NCBI GenBank assembly: GCA_944382875.1
Contig: CALWNQ010000009.1
Span: 1-64,000, forward strand
DNA from: an uncultured Clostridia bacterium
GTDB taxonomy: Bacteria; Bacillota; Clostridia; Oscillospirales; Ruminococcaceae
Length of the DNA stretch: 64,000 nt
Reading direction: 5' to 3'
Of this stretch, positions 52,506 through 60,612 are shown in pieces. Position 1 is the first letter of the stretch. The number at the start of each line of letters is the position of its first letter. Position numbers and translations under genes: made by a program. The notes under the pieces are model-generated. The model saw only the letters and a program-made list of their open reading frames with translations. It ran no database searches and had not been told where the DNA came from.

Positions 52506-54101
52506 TTACGCAAACTGATCCGCATCGGCTTCCAGTTCCCGTTCACACTCTTTGAACATCTGGGACAGATCTGACAGATAGTTCATACAATCCCGCACAT
52601 CTCGGTCGAAACCGACAAACAGGAAATCAATCGCGCCAATCGCTGCCTTGTTGAAAATCTCATACCATTCCTGATTGCGGCGAAGGCTGTTCATCTCGTC
52701 ATCCACCCGGACAATGCTATTCTGAATAGAACTGAGTGCAGAAGCCGCATCCTCAATCACCGAGTGATAAAGCCGGATAGTGTCGCCGGGCTGATAATCC
52801 TGATACCGGTGGGTGAGATTGTAGCAGAACTGGAAGAAATCGGCTGCAGCTTCCTTGACCTTCTGTAAGCAGAATGTGCCGATCTCCTGAAGTGCCGCCT
52901 TGAACTTCCGGCCGATTACAGTGCTGTCGAGCCATTGATCCAGCCTCTGGAACTGGTCCACAAGAAATTCCCGCCCGATTTCCACCGCTTTTTCCAGAAT
53001 CGGATCGAGAGAAATGACATATTCGGTGAAATCCTTACAGCCGATGAGCAGGATTTTGGCAAGCGTTGCTGCAAATGCGCCCTTTTCCTCCAAAGTCATA
53101 TCGTGGAAACAGTCCACAATATCCGCCACAAAGTCCAGATACCGGCCGTCGTTCAGGTCATCTTTAAAATCCTTAAACATGTCACCGGAATACCCGCTGC
53201 CTTTTGTCACAAACAGGAAAACCGCATTGATAAAGTTTTTGCGCTGCTCATACGGCATATCCTGCACTGCACGGTCGAGCAGGCTGTCGAGGTATTTGCT
53301 GACTGCTGTCTGGCTTCCTTCCTGTACCGTGCCGTCTTGATTGAACTGCCAGCTCGCAAGGTCGTGCTGCATAATCAAGAACGCATCGCTCTTGACAAAG
53401 ACCTGGTTTTCATGGTTGTGCAGAAGCTGGCCGATGATGGAATCTTCCGGGGCATAAACGATCATTTTGTCCCGCATCCGGTCATATCCGTCCTGCAGCT
53501 GATCGTGTACATCCCAGAAAATCCCGGGACCATCCAGATTGACTACTCGCTGAATCCGCTCCTGTATCTCCGGATCAGCGCTCACACCAGCATAATCCGC
53601 CAGCATACCGCCTTTGGAATGGCCGGTAATATAGATGTCTGCATCAGGATACTGTTCAGCAATTCTTTGCACATATTCCGCCGCAGATTTTTGAGCATCC
53701 ACCTGCTGTTCATACAAAAGCAGAAAATCCTCATGCCAACCAACCGAAGTGCCGTCGGTTCCACGATAGGCAATCACACAGGTGCCATCCGGAAGCCGGT
53801 AGGTTTGCGCCGCAAACTGTTCGGTCCGGTTGGTGCTGTAGTTGGACGCATAATCCACAAGTTCCAGATCCCGATACCGCGGGCTGTCGATCAGCACCTG
53901 CGCAAGCTTCCGTTGATCCTCGCTGCCGGTATTGCTGGCAAGAAAATCCTCCATTGCCTGCCGGATTGTTACCGGGTTTTTTAGATTCAAATCCTCCACC
54001 CGGATATAGGAGAGATACGCAAGGACGGCTGCGTCCGTATCAGTATAATTTTGCTGGTTGATCGGCTCGGTACTGTTTTGTACAACCTCAAAAATGTCCA
54101 T
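52506..54101 (-). CDS. Lipase-fold putative T7SS effector with C-terminal LXG-like helical region (TslA-like)
   Basis: 531 aa without signal peptide. Residues about 20-260 form an alpha/beta-hydrolase of the DUF2974/class 3 lipase kind: TCVIAYRGTDGTSVGWHEDF (oxyanion region) and the nucleophile elbow YITGHSKGGMLADYA (GxSxG, Ser about 162), with likely Asp in VVNLDGPG or VYAPEDS and a His near MQHDLAS. Residues about 300-400 are helical. Residues about 425-531 are a long, amphipathic helical region (VIEDAASALSSIQNSIVRVD) with IDFLFVGFDRDVRDCMNYL, like the LXG targeting helices but at the C-terminus. This order is that of the S. aureus T7SS phospholipase TslA. Upstream genes encode WXG100 partners and a lipoprotein. 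Confidence 0.75.
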   Translation of the reverse strand: MDIFEVVQNSTEPINQQNYTDTDAAVLAYLSYIRVEDLNLKNPVTIRQAMEDFLASNTGSEDQRKLAQVLIDSPRYRDLELVDYASNYSTNRTEQFAAQTYRLPDGTCVIAYRGTDGTSVGWHEDFLLLYEQQVDAQKSAAEYVQRIAEQYPDADIYITGHSKGGMLADYAGVSADPEIQERIQRVVNLDGPGIFWDVHDQLQDGYDRMRDKMIVYAPEDSIIGQLLHNHENQVFVKSDAFLIMQHDLASWQFNQDGTVQEGSQTAVSKYLDSLLDRAVQDMPYEQRKNFINAVFLFVTKGSGYSGDMFKDFKDDLNDGRYLDFVADIVDCFHDMTLEEKGAFAATLAKILLIGCKDFTEYVISLDPILEKAVEIGREFLVDQFQRLDQWLDSTVIGRKFKAALQEIGTFCLQKVKEAAADFFQFCYNLTHRYQDYQPGDTIRLYHSVIEDAASALSSIQNSIVRVDDEMNSLRRNQEWYEIFNKAAIGAIDFLFVGFDRDVRDCMNYLSDLSQMFKECERELEADADQFA

Positions 54102-54113
54102 GTTGTTCCCTCC

Positions 54114-54761
54114 CTAAGAAAACGCTTTCTCGATATCAGCGGCAGACGGCTTGGTTTCCTTGGTGCCATGCAGATAGATTTCACCGTCCGAAAACTCGGC
54201 AGTTACCCGTCCATACAAACCGCTGTCATATAAGAGATCAATCAGTTTTTCCAGCTGCTCCTGCTGGCCAACTTTGGGTTCATCCACCCGGAAAGTCCAG
54301 TCCGCCAAAACGCCGACTTCCGCAAAAAAACGGGCGAGAGTATCCGATTCGCTCCACTCTCCTTCAAACGGGGAAGCGGAAAGGGATGCCGAAGCTTCTG
54401 CGTTGCTCCAAACCTCATTCGCCAGCGATTGTGCTTCTTCCTCTGCTTTGGGCTGCATCCAAATCAACGGATAGTTATCAAGAATTTCGCTGCCGGACCC
54501 GTTCATCCGCACCAAGACCTCGGTTTCTCCATCCGGGGCTATCAGGCTGATCTGAGTATATACCTCATCAAACGGACCGGTCCCCTGCGGTGTTGCTTTT
54601 TCCGCCGTGCAGGTAATGTTGTAACGCTCCCGCAGCGCATTTTCTGCTGCCTCCATCATTTCCCCGCTGCTCATTGACCGGGAAGAGCCATTCTGCCCGC
54701 AGCTGCCAAACAATGCCGACAAAAACAAACCTGCCATCAGCCATCCACCCCATCGTTTCAT
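54114..54761 (-). CDS. Predicted lipoprotein, candidate immunity protein of the lipase
   Basis: 215 aa from the ATG with GAGGGG 7 nt upstream. A signal (1-21) ends in the lipobox ALFGSC. The mature protein has a helical MMEAAENALRERYN, two strand-rich segments (EVYTQISLIAPDGETEVLVR, TAEFSDGEIYLHG) and no enzyme motif. It lies 12 nt before the lipase gene. In the TslA system the neighbouring TilA immunity protein is a lipoprotein acting outside the membrane; this is the best positional match here. Confidence 0.7.
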   Translation of the reverse strand: MKRWGGWLMAGLFLSALFGSCGQNGSSRSMSSGEMMEAAENALRERYNITCTAEKATPQGTGPFDEVYTQISLIAPDGETEVLVRMNGSGSEILDNYPLIWMQPKAEEEAQSLANEVWSNAEASASLSASPFEGEWSESDTLARFFAEVGVLADWTFRVDEPKVGQQEQLEKLIDLLYDSGLYGRVTAEFSDGEIYLHGTKETKPSAADIEKAFS

Positions 54762-54779
54762 CCGGAATCCCCTCACTTC

Positions 54780-54971
54780 TCAATCCAGCGTATTCAGCGT
54801 ATTGGCAGCCGAGCGATATTTTCTCGCGGATTCCCGCAGCCGCTCGGCACACAGTTCGGCGCCAACTCCCTTGATACCGGAAAGCGATGCGGCTACACTG
54901 TCCAGCCGGCTTGCAATCTGCCGCAAATCACTCACAATACCGTTCAGCTGACTTTTCGCGTTGCTGTCCAT
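54780..54971 (-). CDS. Small helical protein, WXG100-like half or LXG partner
   Basis: 63 aa with GGGAGG 9 nt upstream. Two predicted helices (LNGIVSDLRQIASRLDSVAA and ELCAERLRESARKYRSAANT) flank a turn SGIKGVGAE at the place where WXG100 proteins have W-x-G. It probably pairs with the other helical proteins or the effector's C-terminus. It sits between a WXG100 gene and the lipoprotein gene. Confidence 0.62.
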   Translation of the reverse strand: MDSNAKSQLNGIVSDLRQIASRLDSVAASLSGIKGVGAELCAERLRESARKYRSAANTLNTLD

Positions 54972-54992
54972 TCTCTCTACCTCCCATTGGGG

Positions 54993-55286
54993 TTACCACA
55001 GCCGCTTGGCTTGGGAAACCGCCTTATCCTGTATCTGCCGGTAATATTTCCCCGCCTTTTCCACCATATTGGCATAGGATTCCATCAGTTTGGCCATCTT
55101 TTCCATATCCTCCTGGAATCCGGCAATCTGGGTATGGAACGTCTCCGCGTCCGCGCCCTGCCACCCGGGGGAATTTTCTACCGTGCGGATCAGCTGGTTT
55201 GCAGTTGAACGGTATTCCCCTGCTTTGGTGCGAATGCGGGAGGCGGTGCTGTTGATTTTTTGCAGTTCCGCATAAAAATAGTCCAT
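54993..55286 (-). CDS. WXG100-family protein C
   Basis: 97 aa from an ATG with AGGAGG 7 nt upstream. A helical hairpin with the central motif SPGWQGADAETFHTQI holds a true W-x-G (about 42-44), typical ESAT-6-like spacing. The protein has no signal peptide; family members are exported by type VII systems or carry effectors as partners. It follows a hairpin that lies between this gene and WXG100 gene B. Confidence 0.85.
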   Translation of the reverse strand: MDYFYAELQKINSTASRIRTKAGEYRSTANQLIRTVENSPGWQGADAETFHTQIAGFQEDMEKMAKLMESYANMVEKAGKYYRQIQDKAVSQAKRLW

Positions 55287-55305
55287 TCTCCTGCCTCCTT
55301 CCGCG

Positions 55306-55350
55306 AAAAGAAAGGCTGTTTCGGCGCGGTTATTCCGGCCGGAAACAGCC
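55306..55350 (-). terminator. Internal terminator or attenuator between WXG100 genes B and C
   Basis: A strong stem (GGCTGTTTC.../...GAAACAGCC plus inner GGC/GCC pairs) is followed by TTTCTTTT on the minus strand, 11 nt after the stop of gene B. It could leave genes A and B more abundant than the lipase and lipoproteins downstream. Confidence 0.6.
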
Positions 55351-55360
55351 CGCAATTAGT

Positions 55361-55669
55361 TTAGTGGAACAAATCCGCGTTATTCTGGATCTGCGTTTCG
55401 GTCGCCTCATAGGAAGCGGCAGTATTATCCAGGAAGGTGGCATAAGCGTTGATAATATCTTTGTAATTGCCGAATGCCTTAGCAGCCAGCGCATCAAAAT
55501 TGCTGCGGATGGTTTCGCCGGCGGGGCTCTGCCATGTATTGGAAAGGTTGCGCATTTCATTCTGGATTTCTTCCAGTTTCGCGGTGAGTTTATCATTCAG
55601 GCTGCGGATAGAATTCGCGGTTGCAACAACGTCCGCAGTGGAAATATTCGAACCATCAAAAGTTGCCAT
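55361..55669 (-). CDS. WXG100-family protein B (WQS variant)
   Basis: 102 aa. Two long helices flank NTWQSPAGETIRSNFDA; the W-x-G is W-Q-S (about 46-48), a variant met in Firmicute WXG100 proteins. Other family features are the small-residue turn and the phenylalanine a helix turn later (SNFDAL). No export signal or Y-x-x-x-D/E end is seen; the C-terminus is TQIQNNADLFH. It lies 30 nt after WXG100 gene A. Confidence 0.82.
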   Translation of the reverse strand: MATFDGSNISTADVVATANSIRSLNDKLTAKLEEIQNEMRNLSNTWQSPAGETIRSNFDALAAKAFGNYKDIINAYATFLDNTAASYEATETQIQNNADLFH

Positions 55670-55699
55670 ATTTGTTTCCTCCTTTTATCCCTTGGCTTG

Positions 55700-56002
55700 T
55701 CAGTTGGTCAGCTGCTGCGCCTGTGTCACACGATCCTGCTGGGTTTCGGTGTAAAGCTTTGCTGCGTTTCGCAGGAATTCGGCGTATTGCATCATCAATG
55801 TCTTCATGTTCTGGAAATCGTCCTGGAACCCTTTGATCTGATTGATGAATGCGTCGCTGTCCGCGCCTTGATACACAGCCGCCATACTGTCCACCTCGCC
55901 GTAAAGGCTTGTGTAGTAGCTTTCATAATCGGCTGCCATCGATTCGATGTTTGCAGCTGCTTTCTCCAGCTCTTTGGGCTGCACTACAATTTTTACTGCC
56001 AT
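55700..56002 (-). CDS. WXG100-like protein A (YQG variant)
   Basis: 100 aa. A helix (PKELEKAAANIESMAADYES), the turn VYQGADSDAFINQI in which the W is Tyr, and a second helix (DFQNMKTLMMQYAEFLRNAA) give the ESAT-6 helical-hairpin layout. It is the promoter-proximal gene of the cassette. It and protein C are clearly related (QGAD..., then GFQ-(D/E)-D), suggesting duplication. Confidence 0.8.
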   Translation of the reverse strand: MAVKIVVQPKELEKAAANIESMAADYESYYTSLYGEVDSMAAVYQGADSDAFINQIKGFQDDFQNMKTLMMQYAEFLRNAAKLYTETQQDRVTQAQQLTN

Positions 56003-56064
56003 AATAAAGGTCCTCCTTGTTCATGGTTTTCCGGAATCCGGATTGTTTTTTTGTTTCTGATATC

Positions 56065-56093
56065 AGTATAGCACCGGCTAAAACCCTTCGCAA
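56065..56093 (-). promoter_or_regulatory. Promoter of the WXG100-lipase cassette
   Basis: On the minus strand TTGCGA (56088-56093) and TATACT (56065-56070) are separated by 17 nt, about 60 nt before the first start codon. Confidence 0.65.
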
Positions 56094-56142
56094 GCTGTGA
56101 CAAAAATCGTGACAGACTTTTTGCGTTCCTGTTGCAAAAAAG

Positions 56143-56173
56143 AAAAACCGCCTGTTTTCACAGACGGTTTTGA
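56143..56173 (-). terminator. Terminator of the PaaK-ACT operon
   Basis: A stem AAAACCGTCTGT/ACAGGCGGTTTT with a 4-nt loop runs into TTCTTTTTT on the minus strand. Confidence 0.8.
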
Positions 56174-56178
56174 GTTTT

Positions 56179-56610
56179 TTACAAATCGGAAAGTTCATCC
56201 TGTGTGACCAGATGGATTCCGGCAGCTGCCAGCACATCGGCGGCATGTTCCGGCTGGTCCACCCGGATAATCATATACGCACGGTCACGTTGCCGGCCGG
56301 TAAAAGCATAGGTATATTCCAGATTGATCTGATGATCCGATAAAACTTCCAGAATGGCACATAGGCTTCCTGCTTTATCGGGAATTGCCGCTGCCAAAAC
56401 CGGTGTGATGGAGAAAATCAGCCCAGCGTCTTTCAGTACACAGGCTGCCTTGTAGGAATCGTCCACAATTACTCGCGCAATACCAAAATCCGGTGCTTCC
56501 GCAATGGAAAGTGCCTGCATATCAATGCCGTTTTCACGCAAAAGCTTGGTAAATTCCAGCAGTTTTCCAGGTTTGTTTTCCAAAAATACCGAAATCTGTT
56601 TGACTGTCAT
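56179..56610 (-). CDS. Tandem ACT-domain protein
   Basis: 143 aa with two ACT folds: ISVFLENKPGKLLEFTKLLR (about 6-25) and PDKAGSLCAILEVLSDHQIN (about 75-95), each with the G-K/G-S turn of amino-acid-binding ACT domains. Such proteins occur beside phenylacetate-CoA ligases of the indolepyruvate/aromatic amino acid pathway and probably sense aromatic amino acids. It lies 12 nt after paaK. Confidence 0.9.
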   Translation of the reverse strand: MTVKQISVFLENKPGKLLEFTKLLRENGIDMQALSIAEAPDFGIARVIVDDSYKAACVLKDAGLIFSITPVLAAAIPDKAGSLCAILEVLSDHQINLEYTYAFTGRQRDRAYMIIRVDQPEHAADVLAAAGIHLVTQDELSDL

Positions 56611-56622
56611 GCTGCTCCCTCC

Positions 56623-57924
56623 TTAATACAGCTTGCGGTTATCGATAATCCGAACCGCCTTGCCCTCACTGCGCGCAATGGTGCGGGGCGCAACCAGATG
56701 TACCGTCGCATAAATTCCCAGCATTGCTTTCAGTGCTTCGACAAGTTCTTTCTCACGCCGTGTAACTTCGCTCACCGCATCCGAGAACATTTCCGGCGTC
56801 ATCTCAACCTGTACTTCCAGTTTATCGCTGTTGTTTTCCCGGCTGACCAAAATTTGATAGTTGGCAGGATAACCTTTGTTTAACAGCACGGTTTCAATCT
56901 GAGAAGGAAAGACATTGACACCTTTGACAATCAGCATATCATCGCTTCTGCCCATCGGTTTGCTCATTTTGACATGGGTGCGGCCGCACGGACATTTTTC
57001 TCTAGTCAGAACGCAGATGTCACGGGTACGATACCGGAGCAGCGGGAATGCCTCTTTGGTAATACTGGTAAAGACCAGCTCTCCCTTTTCCCCTTCGGGA
57101 AGAACTTCACCGGTATTGGGGTCGATAATTTCGGCGATGAAATGGTCCTCGTTGATGTGCATACCGGTTTGCGCGCTGCACTCAAATGCAACACCAGGGC
57201 CAGAAATTTCAGTTAAGCCATAGATGTCATAAGCTTTGATACCAAGACTGTTCTGGATATCCTGCCGCATTTCCTCACTCCAGGCTTCTGCGCCGAAAAT
57301 ACCGGCTTTCAGATGAATCTGGTCGCGCAGACCACGTTCTTTAATAGATTCACCCAAATATGCCGCATAGGACGGTGTGCAGCAGAGAATGGTGGAACCC
57401 AGGTCGCACATAAATTGGATCTGACGGTCGGTGTTACCGGAAGACATAGGCAAAGTCATTGCTCCCACTTTATGAGAACCACCATTCAAACCAGGGCCTC
57501 CTGTAAACAAACCGTATCCATACGCAACCTGTACGATATCTTCGTTGGTGCCTCCCGCCGCCATAATCGCACGCGCACAGCATTCATCCCACAAATCAAT
57601 GTCGTGCTGGGTATAAAACGCCACAACACGGCGGCCGGTTGTGCCACTGGTGGACTGGATGCGGACAACATCCCCTTTTGGAACCGCCAAAAGGCCATAC
57701 GGATACGCATCCCGCAGATCGTCTTTTGTTAAAAACGGCAGCTTATACAAATCGTCAATCGAGCGAATATCATCGGGAGTTACCCCTTTTTTCTCCATCA
57801 GTGCCCGGTAATAGGGTACATGGTCATAAACATGCCGAACCTGCTTTACCAGACGTTCATTCTGCCACTCACGAATCTGTTCCCGTGAGGCACACTCAAT
57901 TTCAGGCTGGAAATATTGTTCCAT
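56623..57924 (-). CDS. paaK: Phenylacetate-CoA ligase
   Basis: 433 aa. It makes aryl-acetyl-CoA from the acid, CoA and ATP. AMP-binding motifs are RIQSTSGTTGRRVVAFYT (about 82-100), YDIYGLTEISGPGVAFEC (about 226-243), and RYRTRDICVLT (about 300); KGVNVFPSQIE (about 330) leads to the C-terminal domain. In anaerobes the enzyme serves reversible aromatic amino acid fermentation with indolepyruvate oxidoreductase (iorAB), which is not in view. The ATG at 57924 gives the usual N-terminus although the GAGGG is 11 nt away. Confidence 0.93.
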   Translation of the reverse strand: MEQYFQPEIECASREQIREWQNERLVKQVRHVYDHVPYYRALMEKKGVTPDDIRSIDDLYKLPFLTKDDLRDAYPYGLLAVPKGDVVRIQSTSGTTGRRVVAFYTQHDIDLWDECCARAIMAAGGTNEDIVQVAYGYGLFTGGPGLNGGSHKVGAMTLPMSSGNTDRQIQFMCDLGSTILCCTPSYAAYLGESIKERGLRDQIHLKAGIFGAEAWSEEMRQDIQNSLGIKAYDIYGLTEISGPGVAFECSAQTGMHINEDHFIAEIIDPNTGEVLPEGEKGELVFTSITKEAFPLLRYRTRDICVLTREKCPCGRTHVKMSKPMGRSDDMLIVKGVNVFPSQIETVLLNKGYPANYQILVSRENNSDKLEVQVEMTPEMFSDAVSEVTRREKELVEALKAMLGIYATVHLVAPRTIARSEGKAVRIIDNRKLY

Positions 57925-57974
57925 CTTGATCGGATCCCTCTTTCTGTCGCACACAGTGCTTTAAATATGCTAAT

Positions 57975-58003
57975 ATTATAACATTTTTTGCATAGAAAGT
58001 AAA
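57975..58003 (-). promoter_or_regulatory. paaK promoter
   Basis: On the minus strand TTTACT (57998-58003) and TATAAT (57975-57980) are separated by 17 nt. Confidence 0.65.
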
Positions 58004-58098
58004 GAATTATTGAAAATTATTCGGAGTTTGCCGTATATTTTCGTGAAAAAGACGAATTTTTTTGGATTTTTTATTGTTTTTCCCAAATTAAATCAATA

Positions 58099-58932
58099 TC
58101 AAGGTAATCGATCATAGCAAAAACCAGGTTTGAGCCCATATCCGTGAGATGCAAAAAGCTTTTCCACAGTCGTTACCTGAAAGCCTGCATTTTTTAATTG
58201 TTCCAGCAAAGAAGGCAATGCGTTCAATGTGTTGTCCAATCCATCGTGCAATACAATAATATCTCCATCTTCTGCTTCGGTCATTACCTTTTCGCAAAGT
58301 TCCTCCGGAGTTTTTGCCGCAGCGTCTTGCGGATCCACACTCCAAAGCACGACCGGAAGACCGTAAGCTTCCGCTGCTTCCTGAACTGTTTCATCCTGCC
58401 GTCCATATGGTGGTCGAACTGTTTTGGCAGTACCTGCATTTCCGGAAAAACCATCAAATAATTTTTGGGTATCACCGAACTGTGCCGATGCATCCTCAAA
58501 GCTTAGTCCGACCAATTGCTTGTGGCTGTAGCTATGATTGCCGATTTCCATTCCGCTTTCCACAAGCCGATGAAAAATATCCGGCTGGTTTTCCGCAAGA
58601 TACCCTACTGTATAAAAAGTTGCCTCACAACCATATGTAACCAATGTTTCCAGCAGGGATGGCGTAAGGTCAGTCACACAATCATTAAAAGTCAATGCAA
58701 CCATGGGCAGCTCCGGATCAAGGCCGCATGCGAGCGGCTCAATTTTTTCAAACGGATCCGATTGTACCGGCTTTTCCAACGAAGTTTCAGAAGTCAGAAT
58801 TACAGGATCTTCCGCATAATCAGAAGACATTTTCAGCCAACAAACAAAAAGAAGCACGCCAGCCGTCAGAACGATCATCAGCAAATAGCTCAAAACTGCG
58901 CGTTTCCGATGACGGCGATAGACTGGCGGCAT
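58099..58932 (-). CDS. Polysaccharide deacetylase-family (NodB) membrane-anchored protein
   Basis: 277 aa. An N-terminal helix (about 14-34) precedes a NodB domain (about 75-265). Motif 1, normally TFDDG, reads TFNDC, so the catalytic-base Asp is Asn while the metal Asp stays. Motif 2 HSYSH (metal His pair), motif 3 RPPYGRQ, motif 4 LWSVDPQD and motif 5 IIVLHDG are intact. The Asn suggests reduced or altered activity. Relatives act on peptidoglycan or other amino sugars outside the membrane, for example PdaA in spores. It is a single gene with a TATAAT-type promoter about 50 nt upstream. Confidence 0.85.
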   Translation of the reverse strand: MPPVYRRHRKRAVLSYLLMIVLTAGVLLFVCWLKMSSDYAEDPVILTSETSLEKPVQSDPFEKIEPLACGLDPELPMVALTFNDCVTDLTPSLLETLVTYGCEATFYTVGYLAENQPDIFHRLVESGMEIGNHSYSHKQLVGLSFEDASAQFGDTQKLFDGFSGNAGTAKTVRPPYGRQDETVQEAAEAYGLPVVLWSVDPQDAAAKTPEELCEKVMTEAEDGDIIVLHDGLDNTLNALPSLLEQLKNAGFQVTTVEKLFASHGYGLKPGFCYDRLP

Positions 58933-59063
58933 ATAATCACTTCCTTTCTTCTAAAATGCAAACTGATACTTTTCATTATACATGAATTTTTTTGAAAAAA
59001 AAGCCCCTTTTTTCTGATTTTGCAAATATTTTTCAGAAAATCGGTACAGCTTCCGAATCTGCG

Positions 59064-59092
59064 TTGACCTTTTTACAAAAAAAGTGTACAAT
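59064..59092 (+). promoter_or_regulatory. Malic enzyme promoter
   Basis: TTGACC and TACAAT are separated by 17 nt. Confidence 0.75.
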
Positions 59093-59122
59093 AGAAACAG
59101 TTGGAATAGAAAGGATGATACG

Positions 59123-60301
59123 ATGCCTGATGCAAAAGAAATTGCCCTGAATAGCCACCGTAAATGGCAGGGAAAAATAGAAATTACTGCCCGCTGCCCG
59201 GTACGGAACCGCGAAGACCTGGCAATCGCCTACACACCGGGTGTAGCACAACCCTGTTTGGAAATTGAAAAGAATCCTGCTCTCTCCTTCTCGCTGACAC
59301 GCCGGCATAATCTGGTTGCCGTCATCAGCGACGGAAGCGCTGTACTGGGCCTTGGCAACATCGGCCCCGAAGCTGCCATGCCGGTTATGGAGGGAAAGGC
59401 TGTACTGTTCAAGGAATTTGCCGGGGTGGATGCTTTCCCCATCTGCCTGGATACCCAGGATACTGACGAGTTGGTTCGCACCATTGAGCTGCTGGCTCCC
59501 AGCTTTGGCGGAATTAATCTGGAAGATATTTCCGCACCGCGCTGCTTTGAAGTGGAGCGCCGTCTGCGGGAAAAGCTCTCGATCCCCGTCTTTCACGACG
59601 ATCAGCACGGTACTGCCATTGTAGTTTCCGCAGCGCTGCTCAACGCGCTGAAGCTTGCTGGAAAATCCATGGAATCGGCTCGAATTGTCATCAACGGCGC
59701 AGGTGCGGCCGGCACAGCCATTGCGCGCCATCTTATCTCTTTCGGGGCTAAAGATCTGATTCTCTGCGACAGATTTGGCATCTTGTGTCCTGGTGCGGAC
59801 TGGATGACTGCCGCACAGGAGGATATTGCCGCCGAAACTAACCCGCGAAAGATAACCGGCACATTAGCTGACGCCATGAAAGGCGCAGATATCTTTGTCG
59901 GCGTATCCAAGCCTGATACTGTAACAGAAGAAATGGTCGCTTCGATGGCGGAAAAATCGATCGTCTTTGCAATGGCCAACCCCAATCCGGAAATTCTCCC
60001 TGATAAAGCCAAAGCAGCGGGCGCCTTTATTGTGGGAACAGGGCGGAGTGATTATCCAAACCAGGTCAACAATGTCCTCTGCTTTCCCGGTATTTTCAAA
60101 GGGGCTCTGCAAGCTGGCGCCACCGACATCACCGACGGCATGAAACGCGCTGCGTCCCTTGCAATCGCTAGTGTTCTTGGACCGGGCGAGCTTGCAGCAG
60201 ACAGAGTACTCCCCGATCCGTTTGATCGCCGCGTTGTAGAGGCGGTTGCCGATGCGGTTGCAAAAACCGCTGTGGAAGAACAGGTCGTTCGTAGCAAATA
60301 A
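59123..60301 (+). CDS. NAD(P)-dependent malic enzyme (malate to pyruvate)
   Basis: 392 aa from the ATG at 59123, preceded by GAAAGG; the upstream in-frame ATG overlaps the promoter. It has the small bacterial form, without a phosphotransacetylase tail. Motifs are AIAYTPGVAQPCLEI (about 32-46), VISDGSAVLGLGNIGPEAAM (about 65-84), the metal-binding FHDDQHGTAIV (about 158-168), the Rossmann GAGAAGTAIARHL (about 190) and FAMANPNPEI (about 275). It oxidatively decarboxylates malate. It may connect with the fumarase at 45470 in a fumarate-malate-pyruvate route. Confidence 0.95.
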   Translation: MPDAKEIALNSHRKWQGKIEITARCPVRNREDLAIAYTPGVAQPCLEIEKNPALSFSLTRRHNLVAVISDGSAVLGLGNIGPEAAMPVMEGKAVLFKEFAGVDAFPICLDTQDTDELVRTIELLAPSFGGINLEDISAPRCFEVERRLREKLSIPVFHDDQHGTAIVVSAALLNALKLAGKSMESARIVINGAGAAGTAIARHLISFGAKDLILCDRFGILCPGADWMTAAQEDIAAETNPRKITGTLADAMKGADIFVGVSKPDTVTEEMVASMAEKSIVFAMANPNPEILPDKAKAAGAFIVGTGRSDYPNQVNNVLCFPGIFKGALQAGATDITDGMKRAASLAIASVLGPGELAADRVLPDPFDRRVVEAVADAVAKTAVEEQVVRSK

Positions 60302-60318
60302 GGAAAGGAATCAAAAAC

Positions 60319-60579
60319 ATGACGCATACCTATCAGACACGGGGCGTTTGCTCCCGTAAAATCGACTTCACCCTTGAAAACGGAGTGATCACGAATGTCC
60401 GCTTTACCGGCGGATGCAGCGGCAATACACAGGGTGTTGCAGCCCTCTGCATTGGACGCAAAGCAGAAGAAGTGATTCCGCTCATCAAAGGAATTCGCTG
60501 TGGCTTTAAGCCAACCTCCTGCCCTGACCAGCTGGCAACAGCACTGGAAAAAGCATTACAGGAAGAAGCAGAAGCATAA
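60319..60579 (+). CDS. TSCPD-domain protein (TIGR03905-like)
   Basis: 86 aa. The pattern RFTGGCSGNTQGVAALCIG, IRCGFKPTSCPDQLATALEK contains the family's T-S-C-P-D core and a conserved Cys (about 33, 51, 70, 75). The same domain closes many ribonucleotide reductases as a zinc-binding tail; stand-alone forms have no fixed role. It follows malic enzyme by 17 nt and shares its terminator. Confidence 0.9.
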   Translation: MTHTYQTRGVCSRKIDFTLENGVITNVRFTGGCSGNTQGVAALCIGRKAEEVIPLIKGIRCGFKPTSCPDQLATALEKALQEEAEA

Positions 60580-60612
60580 AAAAACCTGCCGTTTACAAAC
60601 GGCAGGTTTTTT
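60580..60612. terminator. Bidirectional terminator
   Basis: A perfect stem (AAACCTGCCGTTT/AAACGGCAGGTTT) with a 3-nt loop and long A and T runs separates convergent genes. Confidence 0.9.

Noticed and set aside
52935-53984. A 349-codon open frame opposite the lipase
   Set aside because: Shadow of the lipase gene; no start signal and His/Phe/Ile-rich low-information composition.
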